Shown: piece by piece, positions 21,768 through 34,315 of the stretch
Position numbering within the stretch: the first letter of the stretch is position 1
How the letters are laid out: each line of letters begins with the position of its first letter
NCBI GenBank assembly: GCA_019454045.1
Contig: SKCR01006510.1
Coordinates: 62,001-126,000 of the forward strand
DNA length: 64,000 nucleotides
Direction of reading: 5' to 3'
From: Zanthoxylum bungeanum
Lineage: Eukaryota > Streptophyta > Magnoliopsida > Sapindales > Rutaceae
Made by a program: the position numbers and the translations under genes
The notes under the pieces: generated by a model
Database searches by the model: none
The model's input: only the letters and a program-made list of their open reading frames with translations
Told to the model about the DNA's origin: nothing

Positions 21768-24089
21768 GATTGAAAAGCATGAAATTTGATTAGGGCTTAA
21801 AATTTGGGTAAATTGTATTTGAGCATGTTTTAATGAAATTGGATGAATTATTATGCTTAAATATGTTTTAATTGAAGATTGATTGGATCATTTGTTGAAA
21901 AATTGTTTGGAACATTTTTCCCCAAATTTCTTATGTTGGCCGAATGGTTGAGTGCCATAATTCTTGGTAATTTATTGTTTCGTTGATCATTGGATGACTT
22001 GAAAACGATTGAGGATGTTGATTTAATGTTAATTTGGATTTAATTGGATTGAATTTGGAATGGACATAAAATTACCTTCCATTGCCTAGAGTTAAGAAGC
22101 ATGTTTGGGTTTGATTTTTGATGAAATGTGTTGGACATGTTTTGTTGTTAATTGAGCATGATTAATTAGGCTAATGGTGTTTTGGAAATGTTAATTGGGT
22201 AATTAATTGTGTTATACACTTGTGTAATTAAATTGGGTTTTTGAGATTTAATTATGTTGGGCCTAATTTTGGAAATTGGACTTTGAAAGTTGTAAATGGG
22301 CTTATTGGGCTTGGTTGTACTAAGTAGGGTTTAAGCTAATTGGTTGGATCCAATTAGGCCCAAAACCGCCTCCATAAAGCCCAAATACGACTAATGAACC
22401 TTTAAACTTTAATTAGGCCTAATGGGCCTAAATTGATTTCTTGGCTTATGGGGTTACTCCTTGATTGGACTTTGGTTATTGGGTTCGACCCGAGTTGACC
22501 AAAATTCCACGCCTTAAAAAGTTAATTAAAAGCCCATTGGACTTTAATTAAATTGACGTTGGACGTTAATCGGGCTTTGAGACCCGTAACGATTAAATTT
22601 GGAATTTAAATCGTAAAGGTTTATTAAATAAAGTTTAGTATTTAATTTGGAATTAAATAGCGAATTAGTATTAAATAAAAATTGAATTGGATTTAATTTT
22701 GTAGTTAATTTAATTCAGAATTCGTACTTTGAGTACTTATTCGCAAAACGAGTTTGACTCGAGCAAAATCAAATCGTTGTTTGAACATTGGATGGCCACT
22801 AATTATTAGATTAATTAATTTGATTAGATTGATTGATAACATGCTTGTGTGAATACATGGTTGCGATGCATGAATAATGTATATCGGGTGGATATTAGAT
22901 GGGTGGGGCAATTTTAGAAATTGTTGTAATAAATTTGATTTATTAATTGGACCTGCGTGTCCAGCCTTATTACCTCATTATTCTTTGTATTCTCTTCTCA
23001 CCTATTCCCCTCAATGTAAATGAGGTTTCTTTAGAAGTGTAGTGTAACGGGTAGAACTAATACATGTGCTAGCGGGAGAGAGAAAGGGAGAGATTTGATC
23101 TAGGATCAATGTGTAAAGTATCCATCCGCATATCATTATTATTTTATTCATATGCACTTTATTATGTGTTTAGAATGCATGTTTAAGGGTGTATGATGAT
23201 GAGACCTTAACAAAGATAATAAATTGGTTGCCAATTTGCACCCGAAAAACCCTCGCATAATATTAAGCGTTTTTCCTTCCATTGAGTGATTCTTACTCAA
23301 GATCTAAGACCGGCATTGGTTTGTTCGCCAAAGTCAAGGCCTTTGTCCGTCGAGGATGTGTTTGAATCACGAAGGCTTTGTTACATATTGGTGTCTTGTC
23401 CAAGTTGTGGTTTGTTGGCAAAAGTCAAGACCACTTCTTGTCCATCAACATTGATTACGAAGCTTTCCATGGTCAATGGGTCACGCTTAACTGAGATCAC
23501 TAAGTTTGTTGTGCCAAAGCCAAGGCTTAGTTGATTCAGAGGAACAATGTTAGGCAATATATTGGATATATTGGCATATATAAGATATATGTTTCGGACA
23601 TGGATGTCCCCCTACTGGATCTAGGAATTGGATTGGATCCAATTGATCTTAGAGATCTACCTAGTTAATTATCATATAATTTGTTGGCCAAAGTCAAGAT
23701 TGTGTGTTATTTAACGGGATCCTAGCCCACTAGGAAACAAGGTTTCCCGAGTACTCAATAGAGGGTTAGAGGCTTGCCGAAAAATAGTGGGAGGCAAGAA
23801 TTGAATTTGCAATATTCGTTTAATTATTTGCCATACGCGCTCAAACAAATATCATTCGTCAAATAAATTAAATGTTAGTTGGACTAATAATTAAAAGTTG
23901 TTTTATTTAACAGTTGGACTGTATTCAAATAATTCATTTATAGTTGGTTATATAATTGGATTATAGTAATCAATATATTTGATTTAATTAATTATAGTTG
24001 TTTAAATAGTTGGACTATAGTAATCATTATAATAAATAGTACCTAAATCGTTGATTAAATAGTTGGACTATTAAAATCAAGATATAATT
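21768..24089 (+). other. Long structured leader of A internal1
   Basis: About 2.3 kb between primer site and gag contains no supported gene. It holds a nine-pair TGG-spacer palindrome (22639-22659), a hairpin CCTCA/TGAGG near 23010, and the hairpin series at 23282-23747. Sequence and order match the leaders of internal2, B and C. Confidence 0.75.
23282..23747 (+). ncRNA. Series of leader hairpins with TTGGCCAA-type loops (A internal1)
   Basis: A TTGAGT/ACTCAA hairpin (23282-23300) is followed by four hairpins at 23318-23341, 23407-23434, 23500-23530 and 23673-23706. Each has the plan stem, TTG, an 11-12 base loop close to TTGGCCAAAGT, CAA, one bulged G, stem. A GGAAAC-AAG-GTTTCC hairpin closes the series (23733-23747). 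Stem sequences differ between the four but pair in each. The loops in the first and second copies are each changed by one base from the palindrome. This is a structured RNA element by inference; packaging or dimerisation is one possible role. Confidence 0.65.
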
Positions 24090-24730
24090 GAAAGATTGAC
24101 ATTTAAAACATAATCCTAGGGAAAATGTATTTAAATGGTTTAATTTTCAAATTGGGAATAATTTCAGGATGGTCCTGGAAAATAATAAGTTACTTTATTC
24201 GATAAAATAAAATATTAGGCCTAAGCCCGGAGTTAAGCAAATAGTCGAGCATAATCTTTGGAAGATTTATGTAATGATAACTTTAGTGCTTAATCCATTA
24301 AGCTTGCTAATTAGACTCCTTAATTTCTTAATCGAGAACTAAGGATTAGATCCTTAAAGTATGATAAAGAAATTGAAGGATCTTCATAAATCTATGCTTA
24401 GATTTTAGAAGTACTAAATTACAATACTAAACTCTTAGAGAGTTAATGGCTATTCTCAAGGAAACAAAGTAAAAATTTACAATAAGGCAAGTAGCGCAAG
24501 GCGCACCTTACTTCGATATTCTAGAAACCTGAGGCTTGGCCAAAGGCTTATGGAATATGGAAAAGGGCAAAGGCAAAATCATTATAATTTTCTAGGAAGA
24601 TAAATGACATATCCCAAAATGTCTGCCTTAAATGTGGCAAACGGGCGCGGAAGCGTGACTGCCGTTTGAACAAAGAGGACATGAAGGAATTGAAGATGGT
24701 GCAAGGCTCCGACTTCAAATATGTTTGTCA
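24090..24730 (+). pseudogene. A internal1 gag remnant
   Basis: Frames are heavily broken, but the order matches the gag of C: a VFK...NFQIGN block near 24130, a PKPGVKQ-like stretch near 24225, LLNFLIEN near 24310, and a zinc-knuckle remnant CLKCGKR near 24622-24645. The second half of the knuckle is disrupted by a small deletion. It makes no functional protein. Confidence 0.7.
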
Positions 24731-27594
24731 TATTTTTTTCACTACTAGTATTAAAATTGGATTTTAGATACTTAGTGTGGTACATAAATATATACTGATG
24801 TTCAGAATCTGCTATGAGCAGGATACTGACTTCAGTTGAGATTTATCTGCGAATTGGAAACGGGACAAAAGTCGCTGTTTTAAACGTAGATACCAAAGTT
24901 TAGGAACTACCTTCGGGTGTGTACTTAAATTACGGAACTGTTATAATGTAACTAGTTTGACTAGAAACATTATCTCTATATCAGTGTTTAACCCGCTGCG
25001 GGTGAACCTTTATATTCTAGAACACTAAAGTGTTTTATTTTATAAAGATGATGTTGAGATATACACATTAGATATGAATAACAGCATTTATATTTTGAAT
25101 ATAAATAAAATCTCAAACATATAACATGACAAACAAATAGCTCGAACTGATTTGATCAGAAGAAACTAAAATGTGGCATTGTTGTCTGGGACACAATCAA
25201 ACAAGACTCGTATATCCACACTTTCGAAGAGTGGATACTAGGACAAATTTGATTCAATTCAAATAAAGTCTACGAATCTAGTTTATTGTGAAAAGTGCCT
25301 AAAACACTATTTACTGGTAAAAGTAAAAATGTCACTGATCTATTAGCCCTAATTCATAGTAAAGCAAGTGGGCCATGTCTAGCTAGGCTAGAGGTGGATA
25401 TGAATATTTCGTGACCTTTATGGGAGTGGCATCACGTTATGGTTATGTGTTTCTTTTGGAACACAAATCGGAAACTTTTAAGTTTCGACATGAAGTAGAC
25501 GTACAGATCGGCTAAAATATTAAACCATCACGGTAAGACCGTAATGGAAAATACTTAAGCAATAAGTTTCTAATATACTTGAAAGAGTAAAGTATTCTTT
25601 CAAATGAGGACTCCTCTCGGAACACGTCATTTTGACGGTGTATCCGAACTGAGTAACTGAATTTTGTTAGACATGATAAGGTTAATCATGAGTCACTCTG
25701 AGCTACCATTTCCTTCAACAGATAAGCATTAACAGTGCAGAACTTATTTAGAATAAGGTTCCATAAATATCTGTTTGACAAACTTTATATTAGATATGAA
25801 CATGAAAGAAACCAGGTTTCTCATTCCTGATAATTTGGGAATGCTAGGCATATGTTTGGATGATACCAAACTAAAACCCAAATTAGATAAGTGCCAAATT
25901 GTTGGTTATCCTAGGGATACCAAAGTATAGTACTTATACAACTCACAAGAGAATGATTAGATTGTTGCTCGCCATGTGGTTTTCCTAAGAGGAATACCTA
26001 TATGCAGTGGTAAGTGGGAGGATAGTAAAACTCGATGAAAATCAGAGTAATACTGTTCCAGGTACAAATCCTTAATGGAATATAAATAGTTCATCAAGGA
26101 TGAAACTATACCAGTAATATTCGTATACCCAACAACCGCGTAAGTCGGAGAGAGTCAGAAAACAACCTGGGGTATGGGTTTCTGATCTCATCTCATAAAG
26201 ATGTTAATCTTATTGAGGTATACCAACTGACTACGTATGAGGAAGTGATACAAGGTATCGACTCCCTATTATGCCAAAGTGCCATGAATCCGAAATGGAT
26301 TCCATGTATAGCAAATATGTTTGGATACTATTTGATGTACCGCAAGGCATTGTGCCTATATGTACTATATAAGTCTTCAAGGAAGACATACATGGATGGC
26401 AACAAACCAACGTATAAAGCTAGGCTCTTAACGGAAAGGTATCGTCATCGACATTGTGTTGATTATGATTCAACCTTTTACATGTTGCCACGGTAAATCC
26501 ATTTGGATAATTCTTGCTAAAGCTGCGTGTTTCATTTATGAAATATGACAGATTAACGGGAAAATTGCTTTCCTGAAAAGGAAACCTTTTGGAGTATGTT
26601 TACAACATCCTGACGGTTTTTGTTGTACCAAAACTAGCAAACAAGGTTTGCAGGTTATTCGATCCATGTTTGGATTGAAGCAAGCATAAGTTCTTCGAAT
26701 TATCGTTTTGAGGTAATCATAACGGTATATGATTTATTTCAAAACGGAAATAATTCTTGTGTATATAGGAGGGTTAGTGGGAGCGCACTGACAATAGCTG
26801 TCCTATAAATAATGATAATATGTAATTTCTTGGAAATGATATTCCCATAATAATAATCGGTGAAAGCTTGGCTTTCGAGAAAATTCTCCGTAGAATTATT
26901 GAGAGAAAACAACCTTTATTCAAGGAATAAAGATCTACTGGGATAGATTAAGTTGTTAAACTCTCCGAGAACTCGTACATTGAAAAATGTACGCGACCTG
27001 GTGTCTCATACGCTTTGAGCATATGGATTCACAAACAGGCCAATCCAAGTGATAGTCATTGGATTGATGTTAAGAACATTCGTTAGTATCTTAGAGAACT
27101 AATGATGTTGTCTTAAACTATGGAGATGCAGAACTTGAAGTGACTGGGATCACTACTGCAAGTTTCTTAAACTGATAAAACGACTATAAGTCGCAAAATG
27201 GTACTATAAAGTTTGAATAACGGTACAATGAGCTGGAAATCTTCCAAGCAAGATACTGTTACCGAATAAACAACAAATATGGGTTATTACTGCAGCCGAG
27301 GCAGCAATAGAAGCCATTTGGGTCGATAATAAATCTAATTAGATTAGATATAGTTCTGTTAGCAGCTGAGCTAGGCGTCAGCACAGGCTAAAGAATTAAT
27401 GGTCTCATCAACGATCCAGATACATACTTGATATTCATCTGATTCGTTCAGATCATACATAGTGGCGATGTGATGATCGAATAAATCGCATCAGATGATA
27501 ATCATGTAAATCCGCTGACGAAAGCTTTTCTCAACAGTTTGAGCCAACCGTACATAGTTCAGGTGTTAGACACTCGAGTGACTGGCTATAGGCC
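24731..27594 (+). pseudogene. A internal1 pol remnant (protease, integrase, RT, RNase H)
   Basis: Blocks appear in copia order with many shifts and stops: a TSIKIGF...ILSV remnant of the protease entry (24755), TRISTLSKSGY of the pre-integrase domain (about 25205), integrase traces (25360-25990), RT traces including a PEGF/PDGF-like region (26590-26640) and a degraded YVDD (about 26805), and RNase H traces to about 27560. The state resembles that of D and internal2, including shared small lesions. All function is lost. Confidence 0.78.
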
Positions 27595-27605
27595 AAGTGG
27601 GAGAT
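27595..27605 (+). other. Polypurine tract before LTR2
   Basis: AAGTGGGAGAT lies directly before the TG of LTR2, as in the other copia copies. Confidence 0.85.
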
Positions 27606-27895
27606 TGTTGGACAATTATGACCCATAGCGTCACTATTTTTACAGATCATGGTGTTGTTGTACAAATTAACTATGTGACAAAAGAGATTGCACTCTTATC
27701 ATTTGTGATTAGATCACCTAGATGTATAAATGATAGGAGGTCCATATGATTTGTTCCTGGATTGAGAATGATATGAGACAGTATCAGTCCACAAAGGATA
27801 AATCATTAAATATCCCTAGTCAGAGTATTATCAAGATTGGACATCGATAAATACGTAAAAGACTAGTATTACACTTGTGCGAGTTGTGAGGGCAC
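27606..27895 (+). repeat. LTR2 of A, 5' part (interrupted by element B)
   Basis: It begins TGTTGGACAATTATGACC. Its bases match D (for example ATTGCACTCTTATC and GATTTGTTCCTGG) better than LTR1 or LTR3. It breaks off at the GGCAC target duplication (27891-27895) of element B and resumes at 52600. Confidence 0.88.
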
Positions 27896-29828
27896 TGTTG
27901 GTTTCTATGATTAGTCCCAAGATAAAAATGAACAATGAAACATGAATGAATAACGAAGAAATATGGCGGAATCATACTTACAACGATCGGTTTAGGATGT
28001 GATGAACAATAAAATTTCCTCCTCCAAGAGCTCCTAGAATTCAGCCAATGCAAAGATGGAAGCATCAAGCTTTGTTTTGTCTTTCCAAGCTCTTGAATAA
28101 GTTTCCCTATCACCTCTTGATGATCCTTGAAGAGTGCTAGCCCTTGGTGAATTTTTGCAACAAAACTTCACCTTGTATTTCCTTCAAATTCGGTCAAGGA
28201 ATGAAAGAAAATGGGGAGAGAAAAAACCTTCACTGGTTTCGGTAATGGGAGAGAGAGGAAGCTTATGAATTATTTGTTTCAAAAACAATTTATATCATTC
28301 ACCAAAAGTTGTATTAGGTAATAGTCAACCAAGCTTTCAATGCTTTGATTTTGGAGTGTAACACACACAATCACCAACTCACCTAAACACATCAACCTAA
28401 AGGTAATAAAGGTGACTTGCGATGTGATGGTTGATGTGACATGTGGGCCCCACTCAATTCCGAATGTGAGTGGGCCCGCTAACACTCAAGGGCTCGGGTT
28501 CGCTAATTCCGAATTAACGAACTTCTGTCGCGACGTAATTAAATCGAATTTAATTAAATAAATATGCCTAGCAAAATTACTATTCACGTCCCTAACGAAT
28601 TAATTCTAAATTATCTCGTTCGCCCGAATTAAAATCTAATTTTAATTCTGCTTCGAAATCTAATTCCGAATAATATATCGAATATATTATTTTAATGATT
28701 AATTCCAAATTAATCTTTCTCTATCTTCAAATAGTACTTTATCCAAGATAAAATCTCTCTGCAATTAATCCCAGATTAATTAAGCTCGAATCATACATCA
28801 TTGGTGAATCTTCGGGAAGCGAGCCAAGAGATCACTGGATATGTTGGCAGTAAATACGGTCGTCGGACTATCCGAACACGTACGTACCTCGTACTACGTT
28901 TTACCGATTTACGAGAAAAGGTTGGCTTCTAGCAAAGCGCCATGCCTACCCAATTCTCCAGAAATATTCTTACTGGAATATACGATCTTTATCAGGCGTA
29001 GCATACCGTAGTATTGTGTATTGCGATCTAGTATCGGATGTCACTTGCGAGGCCTGGGGCTTGAATAGTGTCTACCCCGTACGAAGCACATATTAGATAT
29101 CAAACAACTAGTCTCTTTGAATCGGATAATCATGACCTTGTCATATTATCCCGATGGTTGCAACACTATAGAGAACCAGTTCTGAATCCCTCCGTGATCA
29201 TCATCTACATATGTCTGAAGTGATACTTCATTCTTGACATCACATTCAATACACTACGATTCTCAATAAACCCATAAGAGGCGTACACAGAACCTGTTAA
29301 AGCCCTGGACGACCAAAACCAAAGTTTACCGATTGTCGCAAGTACTAGCGATGCAAGTCTCAGGTTAAGACCAAATACACCTACCCTAAAGCGGACTCCC
29401 ATAGACATATATACATACTACCAATGGGATTCCGCGGGGTCTATCCAGAGCAAAGCTGTTTTCCGTACCATCGATAAAACACAACCTCCTATCGCACTTG
29501 CATAAGTATCTTATACTTAAATATATGAAAACTATGCCGTTATGCCCTCACAACGCGCACAAGTGCAATACTAGTCTATTCCGCATTATCGATATCAATC
29601 TCGATAATACTACGACTAGGGATATTTAATGATTAAACTTTATGGATTGATACTGTCTCATATCATCTCAATCCGAAACTAATCATATGGACTTTTACCA
29701 TTTATATATATGAAAGTAAATAAATTACAAAATGGTAAAAGGCAATTTCATTACTACATAGTTAATTTTGTACAAAAACACAATGTCTTTTAGAAAACAG
29801 TGACGCTATGGGTCATAACTGTCCAACA
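27896..29828 (-). repeat. 3' LTR of element B
   Basis: On the minus strand it starts TGTTGGACAGTTATGACCC at 29828 and ends ...AACCAACA at 27896. It includes a palindrome ladder at about 28500-28790. By eye it differs from the 5' LTR at a few percent of positions. No gene is seen. Confidence 0.9.
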
Positions 29829-29839
29829 ATCTCCCACTT
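29829..29839 (-). other. Polypurine tract of element B
   Basis: The minus strand reads AAGTGGGAGAT next to the 3' LTR. Confidence 0.85.
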
Positions 29840-29869
29840 GGCCTATATCTAGTCACTCAAGAATCTAAT

Positions 29870-31365
29870 ACCTGAACTATGTACGTGTCACTCAAACTTT
29901 GGCTGAGTAATAGCTTTCGTCAGCGGATCTGCCATGTTGTCATCTGATGCGACCTTTTCGACCTTCACATCGCCACAATGTATGATCTCGCGTATCATAT
30001 GGAAACATCGAAGAACATGCTTGGATTATTGATGAGACCGCGGTTCCTTAGCCTACGCTATTGCTCCATTATTGTCACAATACAATAGAACAGGCTCAAC
30101 TGCTAACAGAACTACTCCTAATCCAATTAGGAATTTTCGGATCCAAACTGCTTCCTTTGCTGCTTCAGCTGCAGCAATGTACTCCGCTTCTGTTGTTGAA
30201 TCGGCAATAGTCTCTTGCTTGGATGATTTCCAACTCACTGCTCTGTTATTCAAACAAAATATGTACGCGGATTGCGACTTGCAGTCGTCTTTGTCGGTTT
30301 GGAAACTTGCATCGGTATACCCAGTTACCTCAAGTTCTCCATCTCCATAGATTAAGAAAGCATCCTTAGTTATTCTAAGATACTTTAGGATATTCTTATC
30401 CGCCATCCAGTGACCTTCACCTGGATTGGCCTGATAGCGACTACACATGCTTAAAGCATATGAGACATCAGGTCGCGTACATATCATGGCATACATGATC
30501 GATCCGACTGCCGAGGCGAATGGTATCCGACTCATGTTGTCTCTCTCATCTTGAGTTTTAGGACACATGTCCTTAGATAGATAGACGCCATATGACACTG
30601 GTAACAGTCCTCTCTTGGACTGATCCATGTTGAATCTTTTCAACACTTTGTCATTGTACGTGCTCTGGGAGAGTCCAAGCAGCTTTCTATATCTATCCCG
30701 GTAGATCTTTATTCCCAGAATAAAGGCTGCTTCTCCCAGATCTTTCATGGAGAATTTCAATGAAAGCCAAGCTTTCACCGACGTTAGCATGGGAATGTCA
30801 TTGCCTATTAGAAATACATCATCAACATAAAGGACAATAAAAGTCAGTGCTCTCCCACTAACCTTCTTGTATACACAAGGATCATCTTCGTTTTGAATGA
30901 AATCATATTCTTTTATGATCTCATCTAAACGTTGGTTCCATGACCGCGGTGTTTGCTTCAGTCCATAAATGGACCGATTTAACTTACAAACCTTGTTTGC
31001 ATGTCTGGCCGCGATAAAACCATCAGGCTGTTGCATATAAACATCTTCCGAAAGGTTTCCGTTAAAGAAAACGGTTTTAACATCCATCTGCCATATCTCG
31101 TAATCGAAATATGCAGCAATAGCAAGCATTATCGAAATGGATTTAATTATAGCAATGTGTGAGAAAGTTTCGTCGTAATCGACACCATGTCGTTGACGAT
31201 ACCCCTTCGCTACAAGCCTAGCTTTGTACGTTTGTACGTTTCCATCCATGTCGGTCTTCTTCTTGAAGACCCATTTGCATCCAATATGCTTTACGCCTTC
31301 TGGTGCATCAACCAGTTTCCAAACTTGGTGGTTTACATGGAATCCATTTCAGACTTCATGGCCTC
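29870..31365 (-). pseudogene. Element B reverse transcriptase and RNase H (mostly open)
   Basis: From about 31300 downward the minus strand encodes KARLVAKGYRQRHGVDYDETFS, DYEIWQMDVK, SIYGLKQTPRSWNQR and the catalytic LYVDDVFLIGND (YVDD at 30818-30829). RNase H blocks follow: GYTDASFQTDKDD, EAEYIAAAEAAKEA and LYCDNNGAIA. A 398-residue open stretch spans 30053-31249. It stops after GAIA, with a second stop just beyond the RSHQ motif, so the RNase H tail is lost. It is the best-preserved RT in the window. Confidence 0.9.
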
Positions 31366-31857
31366 TTACCATAAAGCAAAATCGATATCTTGTATCGCTT
31401 CCTCATAGGTAGTCAGTTTGTTATCCTCAATGAGATTAATATCAACATGAGGTGAGATCAGAAACTTATACCTCTCAGGTTGTTTCCTGATTCTCTCCGA
31501 CCTACGCGGTCCTTGTGTAATAGAAGATTGTGGTACAGTCTCATCCCAGATGGACTGTTCTTGTTTCGTTGAGGATTCTTTACTAGGAACAATATCACTC
31601 CAATTTTCATCGAGTGATTGGCTAGACATGGGCCCACATACGTCACTATGAATGAGGGCAAACAGTTCAGTGGCGCGTTGACCTTTACCGCTAAAAGGTG
31701 ATTTAGGCATTTTGCCTAACAAGCAAGATTCGCAGACGTCATATGAATTTGGATCAAATCCGTCCAAGTACCCACTCTTCGAAAGTGTGGATATGCGAGT
31801 CTTGTTTAAGTGTCCTAGACGACAGTGCCACATATAAGTTTCATCTTTGTTACTCAT
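31366..31857 (-). pseudogene. Element B pre-integrase domain joined to integrase tail (core deleted in frame)
   Basis: The minus-strand frame reads MWHCRLGHLNKTRISTLSKS and a CESCLLGKMPKSPF knuckle (pre-integrase HHCC region), then LIHSDVCGPMSSQ, the entry to the catalytic core. It then jumps directly to SLDENWSDIVPSKESS, which in C lies about 230 residues further on. The core with its second Asp and Glu is missing, yet the frame stays open into the RT hinge SERIRKQPERY. B could not have integrated with this protein, so integrase must have come from another element, or the deletion followed insertion. Confidence 0.88.
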
Positions 31858-32400
31858 TTTGAGCCTTTTGTTTGTTATATTATATGTGGAGATAGATTTA
31901 TATTCAAAATATAAAGACCATTATTTGCAACAGTAGTGTAAATTTCTACATCATTTTTATATAAGTAACACCCAGTGTTTCGAAATATAAAATTATACCG
32001 ACATTGGGCTAACATAGATACAAAAATAATATTCCTAGTCAAACTAGGTATATAATAACAGTCATTAAGTTCAAGCACATGCCCTGAGGGCAGTTAAACA
32101 AAAGTGCCAACTGCCAAAACGGCGACTGGTGCCCCATTTCCGACGCGTAGATCAATCTCCCCCGAGGCCAGTCTCCTGTTAATCCGCAGATCCTGAACAT
32201 CGGTACATATATGAGTACCACAACCAGAATCAAAAATCCAATTTTTAAAACAAGAAGTAGTCATGTTTATTTCAATAACAAACATACCTGAGGCCGGTGC
32301 CATGCCCGCCTTTATCTCCTTCTAGAGCGCCTTGTACTCGCGGTAGTCACGCTTCTAGTGTCCCCGCTTGCCGCACTGGAGGCAAACATCATGAGATTTA
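31858..32400 (-). pseudogene. Element B protease region and gag zinc knuckle
   Basis: The minus strand reads SHDVCLQCGKRGH...KRDY (zinc knuckle, about 32320-32390, one internal stop), a further stop at 32322-32324, then ASGMFVIEINMTTS and FDSGCGTHICTDVQDL, where DSGC is the copia protease active-site block (DSG). LELNDCYYIPSLTRNIIFVS follows. The gag side is cut at 32400 by element C and resumes at 47736. Confidence 0.82.
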
Positions 32401-34301
32401 TGTTAGACAATTAAGACCCATAGTGTCACTGTTTGTAAAAGACATTGTGTTTTTGTACAAAATTAACTATGTAGTAATGAAATTACCTTTTACCGTTTCG
32501 TAATTTATTTACTTTGATATAGAAATGGTAGAAGTCCTTATAATTAGTTCCGGATTGAGATGATATGAGACAATATCAATCCATAAAGGTTTAATCATTA
32601 AATATCCCTAGTCGTAGTATTATCGAGACTAGACATCGATAATGCGGAATAGACTAGTATTGCACTTGTGCGCGTTGTGAGGGCATAACAACACAGTTCT
32701 CATATGTTTAAGTATTGGATACTTATGCAAGTACGATAGGAGGTTGTGTTTTACCGATGGTACGGAAAACAGCTTCGCTCTGGATAGACCCCGTGGAATC
32801 CCGTTGGTAGTATGTATATGTGTCTATGGGAGTCCGCTTCAGGCTAGGTGTATTTGGTCTTAACCTGAGACTTGCATCGCTAATACTTACGACAATCGGT
32901 AAACTTTGGTTTTGGACGTCCAGGGCTTTAACAGGTTTTGTGTGCGCATCTTCTAGGTTTATTGAGATCATAGTGTATTGGATGTGATATCAAGATGGAA
33001 GTATCACTTCAGACATATGGAGATGATGATCACGCAGGGATTCAGAACTAGTTCTCTATAGTGCTGCAACCATCGAGATAATATGACAAGGTCATGATTA
33101 TCCGATTCAAAGAGACTAGTTGCTTGATATCCGATATGTGCTTCGTATGGGGCATACATTATTCCAGCCCCAGGCCTTGCACGTGACATCTGATATTGGA
33201 TCGCTATATGCAATACGACGTATACTACGCCTGACATAAATTATATTTTCCAGTAAGAATTTTTCTGGAGAATTGGGTAGGCACGGTACTTTGCTAGAAG
33301 CCAACCATGTCTTGTAAATCGGTAAACACGTGGTACGAGGTACTTACTTTATCAGATAGTCCGATAACCGGATTTACTGCCAACATATCCAGAGTTCTCT
33401 TGGGTCGCTTCCCAAGATTCACTGATGACAGTTGACTTAAATTAGAATTAATCTGGGATTAATTTAGAGAGAGAAAATTAATCTGGGATTAATTGGGGCT
33501 TTATTTATTCTGGGATTAAATGTGTTCGGTAGAGAGAGAACACGATTAATTTGGAATTAATCGGTAAAATAAATTTAAAATTTAAATTTGATTTTTCTAT
33601 TTAATTTATTCGAATGGGCTAAAATTAATATATATCAGATATATTAATATGAATTGGATTTCATTACGAAATTAAAGTCGGACTTTAATACGAACGAATG
33701 AATTAATTTAGAATTAATTCGTAATCGACGTTCGTAATATATTTGCGAGGCATCGTTATTTAATTAAATTAGATTTAATTATTTAGCGACGAAAGTTCGT
33801 TTAATCGAGGATATTTAAATTTTGAATTCAAATAGTGGGGCCCACTTCACATGTGTGGTAGGTGGAGGGTAGTTGGCATTTATGCCAAGCCACCAACCAC
33901 CCAACCACCTTGTAATGGTTTTGGTAAAACCATTTACCCAACTACCAAGTTTTGGTGAAAAGGGTAAAATGGTTTTTACCAAAAAGCAAATCTGTACATC
34001 ATTTACACAAGTTGAACAAAATAAACCCTAATACTTTTAGCCTTGGGCGTGAGCTTCTCCTTCATCTCTCTTTGGATTTTGTTTCAAATCAACAAAGCTA
34101 GCACTTAATCAAGTCAACAAAGGTGATAGGGAAACATCTTCAAGAGTTGGAATCATCACTCAAAGCTTGGAACTTGGAGTTCTCTTCTCAAATTTAAAAA
34201 GCTCAAATCCATTCGTTGTAAGTATTTCCGCAACTTATAATGATCTTAATCACTTGTTTTCATGTTTATTAGATCCTTGGCATGTTCTAGGAACACTTAC
34301 A
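32401..34301 (+). repeat. 5' LTR of element C
   Basis: It starts TGTTAGACAATTAAGACCC and ends GGAACACTTACA. A palindrome ladder spans about 33444-33785; it includes ATTAAAGT/ACTTTAAT around CGG and GAATTAATT/AATTAATTC around TAG. The stretch is otherwise non-coding. Confidence 0.9.
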
Positions 34302-34302
34302 A

Positions 34303-34315
34303 TGGTATTAGAGCC
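34303..34315 (+). other. Primer-binding site of element C (one base changed)
   Basis: TGGTATTAGAGCC follows the LTR end after one base. It differs from the standard TGGTATCAGAGCC by one C-to-T change. Confidence 0.85.
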
